Assembly: GCA_035546775.1 (NCBI GenBank)
Contig: DASZWD010000065.1
Coordinates: forward strand, 1-51,802
Length of the DNA: 51,802 nt
Source of the DNA: Acidimicrobiales bacterium
GTDB taxonomy: Bacteria; Actinomycetota; Acidimicrobiia; Acidimicrobiales; JACCXE01
Reading direction: 5' to 3'
The stretch's first letter is position 1. The number at the start of each line of letters is the position of its first letter. This document shows, in pieces, positions 1-7,406 of the stretch. The notes beneath the pieces are model-generated. The model was not told where the DNA came from. It saw only the letters and a program-made list of their open reading frames with translations, and did not search any database. The translations under genes were made by a program, and so were the position numbers.

Positions 1-143
1 AGGGCGTCGAACTCGTCGGGGATCTGAGGCACCCAGATCGTGGAGAAGCCCGCGCCTTCCGCCCAGCGGGCGTCGCGGCGCAGCCGTTCGACCTTGGTTG
101 CGTAGCGCCCGCGCTCGGGGCCGACCATCACACCGATCCGCAC
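1..143 (-). CDS. LLM-class (luciferase-like) F420-dependent oxidoreductase, N-terminal fragment
   Basis: Only the first 47 codons are in the window; the gene runs off the left edge. Read leftward from GTG at 143 the product starts VRIGVMVGPERGRYATKVER and continues to a stretch ending IWVPQIPDEFDA. This matches the first beta strand and helix of luciferase-like monooxygenases, which in actinobacteria usually use F420. The start is supported by AGGAGG six bases upstream. It is divergent from the P450 at 196, with only 52 bases between them. The family is clear from the N-terminus; the substrate cannot be told. Confidence 0.75.
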   Translation of the reverse strand, partial: MRIGVMVGPERGRYATKVERLRRDARWAEGAGFSTIWVPQIPDEFDA

Positions 144-178
144 GGCACGCCTCCTGAGAACGCGGTTCTCCGACAATG

Positions 179-184
179 TAACGT
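179..184 (+). promoter_or_regulatory. Candidate -10 element for the P450 gene
   Basis: TAACGT fits the actinobacterial -10 pattern TANNNT and ends 11 bases before the ATG at 196, so the transcript would have a leader of only a few bases. No Shine-Dalgarno is visible before that ATG. The same hexamer occurs before the CoA transferase at 40783. This is inference from sequence alone. Confidence 0.35.
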
Positions 185-195
185 TCAGTTCCGTC

Positions 196-1389
196 ATGCC
201 AGCCGCCGACGTCTACTACGACCCCTACGACTTCGAGATCGACACCGATCCCTATCCGGTGTGGAAGCGGTTGCGTGACGAGCACCCGCTGTACTGGAAC
301 GACAAGCACGAGTTCTTCGCCCTCAGCCGGTTCGAGGACGTGCGTACCGCGCTGATCGACGCCAAGACGTATTCGTCGGCCAAGGGCAGCCTGCTCGAAC
401 TCATCAAGGCCGACATCGAGATGCCGCCGGGTGTGTTCATCTTCGAAGACCCGCCCGAGCACGATCTGCATCGCGGCCTGCTCGGCCGCGTCTTCACCCC
501 CCGCCGGATGGCCGAGCTCGAGCCGAAGATCCGCGAGTTCTGCGCCCGAAGTCTCGACCCGCTCGTCGGGGCCGGGGGTTTCGACTTCATCGCCGACATC
601 GGCGCCACCATGCCGATGCGCACGATCGGCATGCTCCTCGGCATTCCGGAAGACGACCAGCAGGCGATCCGCGACACCATCGACGCCGGCCTGCGCATCG
701 AGGAAGACGGCGGCCGCCCGAGCTTCGACGGCGCGTCCTACGGCAGCGACTCCCAGTTCTCGGACTACATCGACTGGCGCGCCGAGCATCCCTCTGACGA
801 CCTCATGACGGACTTGCTCAACGCCGAGTTCGTCGACCGCGACGGCACCCTGCGCAAACTCACGCGTGAGGAGATCCTCGGCTACATCACCCTGATCGCC
901 GGCGCGGGCAACGAGACGACGACGCGCCTCATCGGCTGGACGGGCAAGGTGCTCGCCGAGCACCCTGACCAGCGCGCCGAAGTCGTCGCCGACCGCAGCC
1001 TGCTCGGCGGGGCGATCGAAGAACTGTTGCGCTACGAGCCGCCGTCGCCGGTGCAGGCGCGCTACGTCACCGCCGACGTCGAGCACTACGGCCAGGTCGT
1101 GCCCCAGGGCAGCGCCATCCTGTTGCTCAACGCATCGGCCAACCGCGACGAGCGCAAGTTCCCCGACCCCGACCGCTTCGACATCCACCGCGCCGCCGAG
1201 CAGCACCTGTCGTTCGGCTTCGGCATCCACTTCTGCCTCGGCGCCGCGCTGGCGCGCCTCGAAGGCCGCATCGCCCTCGACGAGATCCTCACGCGCTTCC
1301 CCGAGTGGGAAGTCGACTGGGACAACGCCGTGCAGGCGCGCACGTCGACCGTGCGGGGCTGGGAAAAGCTGCCGGTGATCGTCGGCTAG
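196..1389 (+). CDS. Cytochrome P450 (397 aa)
   Basis: A heme-thiolate monooxygenase of normal bacterial length (397 aa), soluble, with no membrane anchor. The I-helix oxygen-activation motif AGAGNETTT is at about residues 235-243, the ExxR motif (EELLR) at about 275-279, and the heme-binding loop FGFGIHFCLG at about 340-349 with the axial Cys near 347. These are the defining P450 features and all are intact. Such actinobacterial enzymes need a ferredoxin and reductase, neither of which is adjacent. A second P450 lies nearby on the other strand (4648-5880), but the two differ in the heme loop (FGFGIHFCLG against FGRGIHLCVG), so they are not a recent duplication. Substrate unknown; the neighbourhood suggests lipid, terpenoid or steroid oxidation. 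Confidence 0.95.
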   Translation: MPAADVYYDPYDFEIDTDPYPVWKRLRDEHPLYWNDKHEFFALSRFEDVRTALIDAKTYSSAKGSLLELIKADIEMPPGVFIFEDPPEHDLHRGLLGRVFTPRRMAELEPKIREFCARSLDPLVGAGGFDFIADIGATMPMRTIGMLLGIPEDDQQAIRDTIDAGLRIEEDGGRPSFDGASYGSDSQFSDYIDWRAEHPSDDLMTDLLNAEFVDRDGTLRKLTREEILGYITLIAGAGNETTTRLIGWTGKVLAEHPDQRAEVVADRSLLGGAIEELLRYEPPSPVQARYVTADVEHYGQVVPQGSAILLLNASANRDERKFPDPDRFDIHRAAEQHLSFGFGIHFCLGAALARLEGRIALDEILTRFPEWEVDWDNAVQARTSTVRGWEKLPVIVG

Positions 1390-1401
1390 CGCCGGCATCG
1401 G

Positions 1402-2097
1402 ATGACCAAAGTCTCCGAACATCGTGCCGCTCTCGCCGGACTATCCGACTGGATGCCGTATCTCACGGCGCACAGTGGGTTGCCGGGGCCACGCGGCAAC
1501 CTCGAGCTGGTGGCCGCCTGCGGCGAGGAAGCCGACGCCATCCGGGCGACCGAGCTCATCGCGACGGGCGACGAGTTCGCCACCGTGTGTGGCCTCGTGG
1601 CCCTCGGCCGCCACGTCGGTGCCGGAGAACTTCGACACGTGCGCGTGCTGCACGAGTCCGCCTCCGACGAGCGGTGGCGCGTGCGCGAGGGTGTCGCCAT
1701 GGCGCTGCAACGCGCCGGCGACGACGATCTCGAGCGCGCCTTTTCGATCGCGGAGACGTGGGCCGGAGATGCTGATCCGCTCGTTCGTCGCGCCGCCGTT
1801 GCGGCCGTGTGCGAACCGCGCCTGCTACGTCGCCGCGCCTACGCGCGCCGCGCGCTGAGGTTGCTGCGCCGCGTCACGACGGACCTGGCGCGCTCGCCGT
1901 CGACCACCCGCAAGAGCGCCGCGACCCGAACGCTGCGCCAAGCATTGGGATACGGCTGGAGCGTTGCCGTCGCGGCGTCGCCCGACGACGGGCTGGCGGC
2001 GTTCGACAAGCTGGCGCAGAGCGAAGACGCCGATGTCGCGTGGATCGTGCGCGAGAACCGGAAGAAGGCGCGGCTGGCGCGACTGCTCGGCGGGTGA
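1402..2097 (+). CDS. HEAT-repeat-like protein (231 aa)
   Basis: A helical repeat protein without catalytic motifs. It contains repeated units such as ERWRVREGVAMALQRAG and DPLVRRAAVAAVCEP, spaced about 40 residues apart, typical of HEAT or armadillo-type repeats. The C-terminal third is very rich in Arg and Lys. There is no signal peptide or membrane segment, so it is probably cytoplasmic and acts by binding a protein or nucleic acid. The start at ATG 1402 lies 12 bases after the P450 stop, so the two are probably co-transcribed. It converges on the thiolase gene ending at 2128. The partner is unknown. Confidence 0.75.
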   Translation: MTKVSEHRAALAGLSDWMPYLTAHSGLPGPRGNLELVAACGEEADAIRATELIATGDEFATVCGLVALGRHVGAGELRHVRVLHESASDERWRVREGVAMALQRAGDDDLERAFSIAETWAGDADPLVRRAAVAAVCEPRLLRRRAYARRALRLLRRVTTDLARSPSTTRKSAATRTLRQALGYGWSVAVAASPDDGLAAFDKLAQSEDADVAWIVRENRKKARLARLLGG

Positions 2098-2127
2098 GCA
2101 ACGGCCGATTGCGTGCTGGTGCGGGGT

Positions 2128-3759
2128 TTAGCGCGTCAGCAACATGACGCCCGACGGGGTGCCACCGCCGCTGGTGACCACGGCGACTTCGGCCCCACTG
2201 ACCTGGCGTTCTCCGGCGTCGTGGCGGAGCTGGGCAACGGCTTCGTAGATCAGGCCGAAGCCGTGGGTGCGGCCCTCGGAGAGCTGGCCGCCGTGGGGGT
2301 TGACGGGCACGTCGCCGTCGAGGGCGATGCGCCGGCCGCCGTCGAGCCAGTCCTGCGCGCCGCCGAGTTCGCAGAAGCCGAGCGCCTCGATCCACGTCAC
2401 GGCGTTGAACGTGAAGCCGTCGTAGATGAGCGCGAGGTCGACGTCGGCGGGCGTGAGCGACGCCCGTGACCACAAGTGGGCGCACTGGCCGATGACCTGC
2501 GGCTCGTGGGTGACCGTGTCCTGCTCCCACGAAACGCGCTCGAGGATCTGCGATCCGATGGCGTCGACGCGGATCGGTTGCGACGCGAGGTCAGCGACGG
2601 TGTCGGTCGCCGACACTACGACGGCGACGGACCCGTCCATCGGGACGTCGCAGTCGAACAACCCGAACGGTGTCGTGATCATGCGGGCGTTGAAGTAGTC
2701 GTCGGGCGTCATCGGGTCGCGGTAGACGGCGTGCGGATTGCGGCCGGCGTTCGTACGGCCGTTGATGGCGATCCACGACAGCAACTCGCGCGTCGCGCCG
2801 TAGCGGTGCATGTACTGCGACGCGTTCATCGCCAGCCAGTTCGCCGCCGAGGTCGCGCCGAACGGGGCGCGCCACTCGCCGTTGATGCCCGAGACGCGGC
2901 CACCGCCGACGCCACTGGCGCGGACCTGCCCGAGCGCGGCGTTCGTGGCTTCCCAGACGGTGCGGAAGCACAGCACGTGCCGGCACAGCCCGGCGTTGAT
3001 CGCCAGCATCGCCGCCATGAGCGAACCGGCGGGCCCGGGAATCTCGCCGCCACCGTTGAACCACGTCGGCCGGATGCGCAGCGCGTCCTCGACCGCGGTG
3101 ATGCCGCCTTCGCTCATGCCCATACCGGCCGCCCCCGGGTAGGTCGAGAGCCCGTCGATGTCGTCGACTGTCAGGCCGGCGTCGGCGATCGCCGCGAGGC
3201 ACGCGTCCATCGTCAGCGACAACGGGTTGACCATCAGGCGCCGGCCGTAGCGCGAGCGGCCGATCCCGGAGATGACAGAGTTGTGCTCGAAGCGTTCGGT
3301 GGTGAGCGGTGCCCGTGGCGTCCGTCGCGTCGGCGCCGGCACCGGGTTTTCGCCGTCGGGCTCGCCGGTCGGCACGAACAGCGGCAGCCACACGTCTTCG
3401 TGCTGTTCCAACTTCACGGCGACCCGCATGCCGATATGCACGTCTTCGGGGGTGCAGTCGACGATGTTCGTCGTGAGGCGGACGGAGGGGTCCTCGTCGA
3501 GGGCGACGTTGGCGATCACGTAGGGCGGCGGGAACGCCGGGAGCCACTGCTGATGGTTGACGGTGCAGCCGATCACCGTGGCGTTGCCGGACACGGCAGT
3601 TTGCGTGCGGTTGCGGCTGCGGCACACCTGGCAGATGGGCGCCGGCGGGTGGACCAGCGCGCCGCAGGCGCCGCAACTGTCGATGCGCAACACGCCGTCC
3701 TCGCCCGACGTCCAGAAGCCGCGGTTCGAGAAGTTCAGTTCAGGCAGCGGACGCATCAT
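2128..3759 (-). CDS. DUF35 (OB-fold/zinc ribbon) fused to Ltp2-like thiolase (543 aa)
   Basis: Two domains in one chain. Residues 1 to about 150 are a DUF35 module: a rubredoxin-like zinc ribbon with Cys 29, 32, 43 and 46 (CGAC...CQVC), then an OB fold. Residues from about 170 are an SCP2/lipid-transfer thiolase, beginning VISGIGRSRYGRR and including the late motif VNPHGGQLSEG. In actinobacterial steroid breakdown, Ltp2-type thiolases pair with the DUF35 domain of ChsH2 to act as a retro-aldolase on side-chain CoA thioesters, so a fused version could be a self-contained aldolase or acyl-CoA thiolase. The start is taken at ATG 3759; a longer frame goes to 3795. It overlaps the hydrolase 3' end by 20 bases and is last in the leftward P450-hydrolase operon. 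Confidence 0.85.
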   Translation of the reverse strand: MMRPLPELNFSNRGFWTSGEDGVLRIDSCGACGALVHPPAPICQVCRSRNRTQTAVSGNATVIGCTVNHQQWLPAFPPPYVIANVALDEDPSVRLTTNIVDCTPEDVHIGMRVAVKLEQHEDVWLPLFVPTGEPDGENPVPAPTRRTPRAPLTTERFEHNSVISGIGRSRYGRRLMVNPLSLTMDACLAAIADAGLTVDDIDGLSTYPGAAGMGMSEGGITAVEDALRIRPTWFNGGGEIPGPAGSLMAAMLAINAGLCRHVLCFRTVWEATNAALGQVRASGVGGGRVSGINGEWRAPFGATSAANWLAMNASQYMHRYGATRELLSWIAINGRTNAGRNPHAVYRDPMTPDDYFNARMITTPFGLFDCDVPMDGSVAVVVSATDTVADLASQPIRVDAIGSQILERVSWEQDTVTHEPQVIGQCAHLWSRASLTPADVDLALIYDGFTFNAVTWIEALGFCELGGAQDWLDGGRRIALDGDVPVNPHGGQLSEGRTHGFGLIYEAVAQLRHDAGERQVSGAEVAVVTSGGGTPSGVMLLTR

Positions 3760-4651
3760 CAAAGGCTTTCTGCAGAGCGCGCGCTTGCGCGTCACGGAAG
3801 CGCTGCGTGATCGCCGATCGTGGGCTCACGCTGTCGAAACCGTGAAACGCTCCGTCGACGACGAGCACCTCGCACTTCACGCCGGCAGTGTTGAGTCGAG
3901 CGGCGTAGGTGCAGTCCTCTTCGCGAAGAATGTCGAGCGAGCCCACGCCGATCCACGCGGGGGCAACGCCGCCGAGATCGGGGTGACGGGCCGGCGCCGC
4001 GAGGCCGTTGACGGAGGGCGAGCCGGGGTCCGTTCCCAGGTACGCCGACCACGCGAAGCGATTGCTGCGGTTGCTCCACAAGCGGGCATCACGGTCGTCG
4101 ACGTCGGCGCGCGCGGCGACGCGATCGTCGAGCATCGGATACGACAGCAGTTGGAACACGGGCCGGACGACGCCGCGATCGCGGGCCAGGAGCGCGAGTG
4201 CTGCGGCGAGCGCGCCACCGGCGCTCGCACCACCGATGGCGATGCGGTCGGCGTCGACGTCGTCGCGCTTAGCCAACCACTCGAGCGCGTCGTGACAGTC
4301 CTGGAGCGGCACGGGGAACGGGTGTTCCGGCGCGAGTCGGTAGTCGACGGCGGCAACGAGCAGCCCGAGGCGCGCCGCGATGACACGGCAGAACGCGTCG
4401 TCCTGCGCCGCGGTGCCCATCACGAAGCCACCGCCGTGCATCCACAGCAGCGCGCCCCGCGGTTCGGTGGCCGGGCGATGGAGCCGGAAGGACAGATCAC
4501 CATCAGTTGTCGTCTCGACGCCGGCACACGTGCGACCGCGCACACGCGCGTCGGCGCGTCGTAAGACGGGCAGCGTGCGCGGGCCGATCACCGCACGCGG
4601 CAGCACTCGGGCCAGGAGGCGGAGTTCGGGGTCGAAGTCCTTGACGCTCAC
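3740..4651 (-). CDS. Alpha/beta hydrolase, hormone-sensitive-lipase family (303 aa)
   Basis: A serine esterase of the HSL group (family IV). It shows the oxyanion-hole motif HGGGF at residues 72-76, the nucleophile elbow GASAG with Ser143, and plausible acid and base residues Asp240 (GSLD) and His270 (DGAFH). The length is usual for the family and there is no signal peptide, so it works inside the cell. The GTG start at 4651 overlaps the upstream P450 stop in a GTGA, implying translational coupling; a longer reading upstream would lie inside the P450. Expected role: hydrolysis of an ester or lactone made or taken up by this locus. The actual substrate is not deducible. Confidence 0.92.
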   Translation of the reverse strand: MSVKDFDPELRLLARVLPRAVIGPRTLPVLRRADARVRGRTCAGVETTTDGDLSFRLHRPATEPRGALLWMHGGGFVMGTAAQDDAFCRVIAARLGLLVAAVDYRLAPEHPFPVPLQDCHDALEWLAKRDDVDADRIAIGGASAGGALAAALALLARDRGVVRPVFQLLSYPMLDDRVAARADVDDRDARLWSNRSNRFAWSAYLGTDPGSPSVNGLAAPARHPDLGGVAPAWIGVGSLDILREEDCTYAARLNTAGVKCEVLVVDGAFHGFDSVSPRSAITQRFRDAQARALQKAFDDASAA

Positions 4652-5880
4652 GCCGCCGAAACCACGAGGGGCAGGCGGCGGAAGCGCCGCACCATGAGGC
4701 TGCTCTCGCGCTCCGGTGGATCCGACGGGTCCAGTGCGAAGCTCGCGGTCCTGGCCAGCACGCATCGCAGGACGACGTCGGCTTCGAGGCGAGCCAGCGG
4801 GGCGCCAACGCACAGGTGGATGCCACGACCGAACCCCAAATGGTGCCGGGGCGACGCACGGTCGAGTACGACTTCGTCGGGGTGCTCGTACACCGCCGGA
4901 TCGCGGTTCGCTGCGCCCCACATGAGCAGCACCGTCGCGCCCGCGGGCACTGGCGTTCCGAGCAGTTCCGTGTCCTGCGTTGCGTGGCGGAGGTGGTAGC
5001 GGAACGGCGACTCGAGACGCAGCATTTCTTCGACGAACGGCGTCACGAGTTCTGGTTTCTCGCGCAGTTGCGTCTGGAAGGCCTCATCGGTTGCCAGCTG
5101 CGCGACCGCGTTGCCGAGCAAGCTCGTGGTTGACTCGCCCCCGGCGCTCAGCAGCGTCTGGATGATCACGATCGCCTCGAGTTCCGTGAGGTCGCCGCTG
5201 GCGATGGCGGTGGCCGTCGCGCCGAGCAGTCCCGGAGTGTCAGGAGTGCTGGCGGACACTTGGTCGGTGATCCAGCCCAGGCTCAGCATCGAGTTCCCCA
5301 TGCGGACGCCGACTTCGTCGCGCGTCTGGGTTCCCGCCATCGTGGCGGTCGACTCGAAGGCGGCCGTGAGCAACATGTCGGGGTCGGCGTTCGCGAAGCC
5401 GATCAGGTCGGTGACCACGCGAATCGGAACCGCGTTGGCGACGTCGTGCATGAACTCCACGTGGCCTCGAGCGAGGCATGCGTCGATGTGGTTCTCCGCG
5501 AGCTGCTCGACGTCGGGCCGCATGGTCGCCATGCGACGAGCGACGAGTTCGGGGAACACCGCGCCGCGGTGGCGCGAGTGCACCGGGGGATCCGCGGTGG
5601 CGAGGGCGTCCATGCCCCCGGTGTCGAACGGCATCACCGCGGGCGTACCGTCGTCGGCGCGGTACACAATCCCGTGCAGGGTGGAGGAGAAGTCGGCCAC
5701 GCGATTCGCGGCTTCGGTGACGGCCGCAAACGACGTCACGAGAACGATGTCGGTGCCCGGTATGCGCCATACGGGCGTCTCCGCCACCAGCCGTCGGTAG
5801 AACGCATACGGGTCGGCGACGACGGCTGGGTCGAGCAGCAGGCTCGCCGACAGCTCTTTACTCAGCGCGGATTGGCTCAA
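4648..5880 (-). CDS. Cytochrome P450 (410 aa)
   Basis: First gene of a three-gene leftward operon. I-helix motif LSAGGESTTSLLG at about residue 240, ExxR as EEMLRLE, and heme loop FGRGIHLCVG near 348 with the axial Cys. All essential P450 signatures are present. The start is TTG at 5880, chosen because GGAAGGAG stands five bases upstream, and no ATG or GTG in frame has such a site. It is coupled to the hydrolase by a GTGA overlap. An inverted repeat at 5915-5944 sits upstream, shared with the divergent importer operon. Likely reaction: oxygenation of a hydrophobic substrate, possibly imported by the neighbouring ABC system (inference). Confidence 0.95.
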   Translation of the reverse strand: MSQSALSKELSASLLLDPAVVADPYAFYRRLVAETPVWRIPGTDIVLVTSFAAVTEAANRVADFSSTLHGIVYRADDGTPAVMPFDTGGMDALATADPPVHSRHRGAVFPELVARRMATMRPDVEQLAENHIDACLARGHVEFMHDVANAVPIRVVTDLIGFANADPDMLLTAAFESTATMAGTQTRDEVGVRMGNSMLSLGWITDQVSASTPDTPGLLGATATAIASGDLTELEAIVIIQTLLSAGGESTTSLLGNAVAQLATDEAFQTQLREKPELVTPFVEEMLRLESPFRYHLRHATQDTELLGTPVPAGATVLLMWGAANRDPAVYEHPDEVVLDRASPRHHLGFGRGIHLCVGAPLARLEADVVLRCVLARTASFALDPSDPPERESSLMVRRFRRLPLVVSAA

Positions 5881-5914
5881 CCCGAACTCCTTCCGAGGGC
5901 GGGCGGGACGCGGG

Positions 5915-5944
5915 GCAAACTATTACGATGTCAAAGTAGTTTGC
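5915..5944. promoter_or_regulatory. Inverted repeat, candidate operator between divergent operons
   Basis: GCAAACTA at 5915-5922 and its exact reverse complement TAGTTTGC at 5937-5944, separated by 14 bases, giving half-site centres 22 bp apart (about two helical turns). The spacer carries TGTCAA, which is a perfect -35 hexamer (TTGACA) on the minus strand. Position and symmetry fit a dimeric repressor controlling the P450 operon, the ABC importer operon, or both. No regulator gene is adjacent, so the cognate protein is unknown. Confidence 0.55.
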
Positions 5945-5959
5945 GCGTGGAAATGGCAT

Positions 5960-5990
5960 TCTACTGATTGTAGAGTGCGACTCTTATCGT
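5960..5990 (+). promoter_or_regulatory. Two small dyads and a candidate -10 before the importer operon
   Basis: TCTAC-tgatt-GTAGA (5960-5974) overlaps AGAGT-gcg-ACTCT (5972-5984), and the second abuts TATCGT (5985-5990), a TANNNT-type -10. Transcription would begin near 5997, after which GGGAGGG (5994-6000) could serve as a distant ribosome site for GTG 6012. The dyads would overlap RNA polymerase contacts, so they are candidate operators. Confidence 0.4.
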
Positions 5991-6011
5991 CGCGGGAGGG
6001 AATACAGGCTG

Positions 6012-7406
6012 GTGCAGCGGAGGCTTTCGATCGTTGTCGTCGTTGCGCTCCTGCCGCTGACGGCGTGTGGCGCCCGGTGGAACGACGCCCAGCGCGCCGA
6101 CATGCGCCGCCGCGTGTCGACGCTCGCTCAGTCGGGGCCCGCGGCCAGCGACGGCGGGTCCTCCGCCGGAGCGGGAAACGACAGCGTTGATGGAGGAACC
6201 GGCACCGACACCGGAAGCGGCAGCACCGGTTCGGGACCGGCGTCTTCCGGCACCGGGAGCAACGGCGTCTCCGCGGTGTCGAAGAAACTGCCGTGCGCTG
6301 CTCCTTCGACGGCGCCTGGCGTCACCGACACCGAGATCCGCATCGGTTCGATCTCGTCGCTCACCGGCCCGTCTCCTGGAATCGGCACCTCGGCCGCAGG
6401 CGCAGCGCGTGCCTACGTGGCGTACCGCAATGCGACCGGCGGGATATGCGGGCGCAAACTCGTCCTCAAAGAAGCCGACGACGGCACCGACAACGGCCAA
6501 TACCGCTCGATCATCACGGAGATGTCGAACTCGGTGTTCGGCGTCGCGGGTGGGTTCGCTCTCGGCGACGTGGGCGGCGTCGACGTGATTCGTCAAACCC
6601 GGATACCCGTCGTAAACGGCCCCGGCCAACAGGCCTCGGCCGATCTGCCGACGGTGTTCGACATGAACCCCAAATACGAGAACGAAAACGCGGTGATCGG
6701 CAAGTACAAGTTCCTGCACGATCACGGTGCGACGAAGGCGAGCGTCACCTATCTCGCCGTCGACCAGTCGCGTTTCGAAGCTCAGCTGCAGGAGCGGCTG
6801 ATGAAGGCCGCCGGCATCCAGATCGTGCAGGTCCAGGAGTTGCCGTTGAGCACGCTCAGCTACGACGCGCCCGCGCGCGCCGTCGCCAATAGCGGCGCCG
6901 ACTATCTCTTCTTCATCGGTACCGTCGACTCCAATCAGTCCATGGCGCGTTCGATGCAGGACACGGGCTACAAGGGCCTCAAGTGGCCCGAGTACTTCGT
7001 GTACACGTACGGCACGAACTTCATCCAAGCGACGGGCTCGGCGTCGGAAGGCGCGATCACGTGGCTGCGCAGCCTGCCGATCGAAGAGGCGAACTCGAAC
7101 AAGGAACTGGCGGCGTTCGTGCAATGGATGAATCGCGCGTCACCGAGTTTCGACAAGGACGCGTTCGCCGAAGACTCGTGGGCTGGGGCGAAAGCCTTCC
7201 TCGACAACCTTGAAGCTCTCAAAGGTCCGATCACGCGTGAGGCGTTCGTCGCACAGATGAATTCGGTCGACACCTTCGACGCCGGCGGCATGTTCGGCCC
7301 GATCCGCCTCGGCAAAGAGCTCACCAACGGCTGTTTCGTGGGCATGCAGGTCAAGAACGGCAAGTGGCAGCGGCTCGTGCCGGATTCGGGTTTCATCTGC
7401 CAATGA
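6012..7406 (+). CDS. ABC transporter substrate-binding lipoprotein, branched-chain amino acid type (464 aa)
   Basis: Solute-binding protein of the LivJ/LivK class (Peripla_BP_6 fold). The first 19 residues are a lipoprotein signal ending LTAC, with Cys19 as the lipid-modified residue. Then comes a Ser/Gly/Thr-rich linker to about residue 90 and the binding domain, starting near DTEIRIGSISSLTGP, with typical strands such as VVNGPGQQ and DYLFFIGTVDS. It should capture the substrate outside the membrane and pass it to the permease encoded next. The GTG start fits the signal peptide; the ribosome site GGGAGGG is 11 bases away, further than usual. Its stop overlaps the permease start (ATGA). In actinobacteria this family also binds aromatic, steroid-like and other carboxylic compounds, so amino acid specificity should not be assumed. 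Confidence 0.92.
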   Translation: MQRRLSIVVVVALLPLTACGARWNDAQRADMRRRVSTLAQSGPAASDGGSSAGAGNDSVDGGTGTDTGSGSTGSGPASSGTGSNGVSAVSKKLPCAAPSTAPGVTDTEIRIGSISSLTGPSPGIGTSAAGAARAYVAYRNATGGICGRKLVLKEADDGTDNGQYRSIITEMSNSVFGVAGGFALGDVGGVDVIRQTRIPVVNGPGQQASADLPTVFDMNPKYENENAVIGKYKFLHDHGATKASVTYLAVDQSRFEAQLQERLMKAAGIQIVQVQELPLSTLSYDAPARAVANSGADYLFFIGTVDSNQSMARSMQDTGYKGLKWPEYFVYTYGTNFIQATGSASEGAITWLRSLPIEEANSNKELAAFVQWMNRASPSFDKDAFAEDSWAGAKAFLDNLEALKGPITREAFVAQMNSVDTFDAGGMFGPIRLGKELTNGCFVGMQVKNGKWQRLVPDSGFICQ

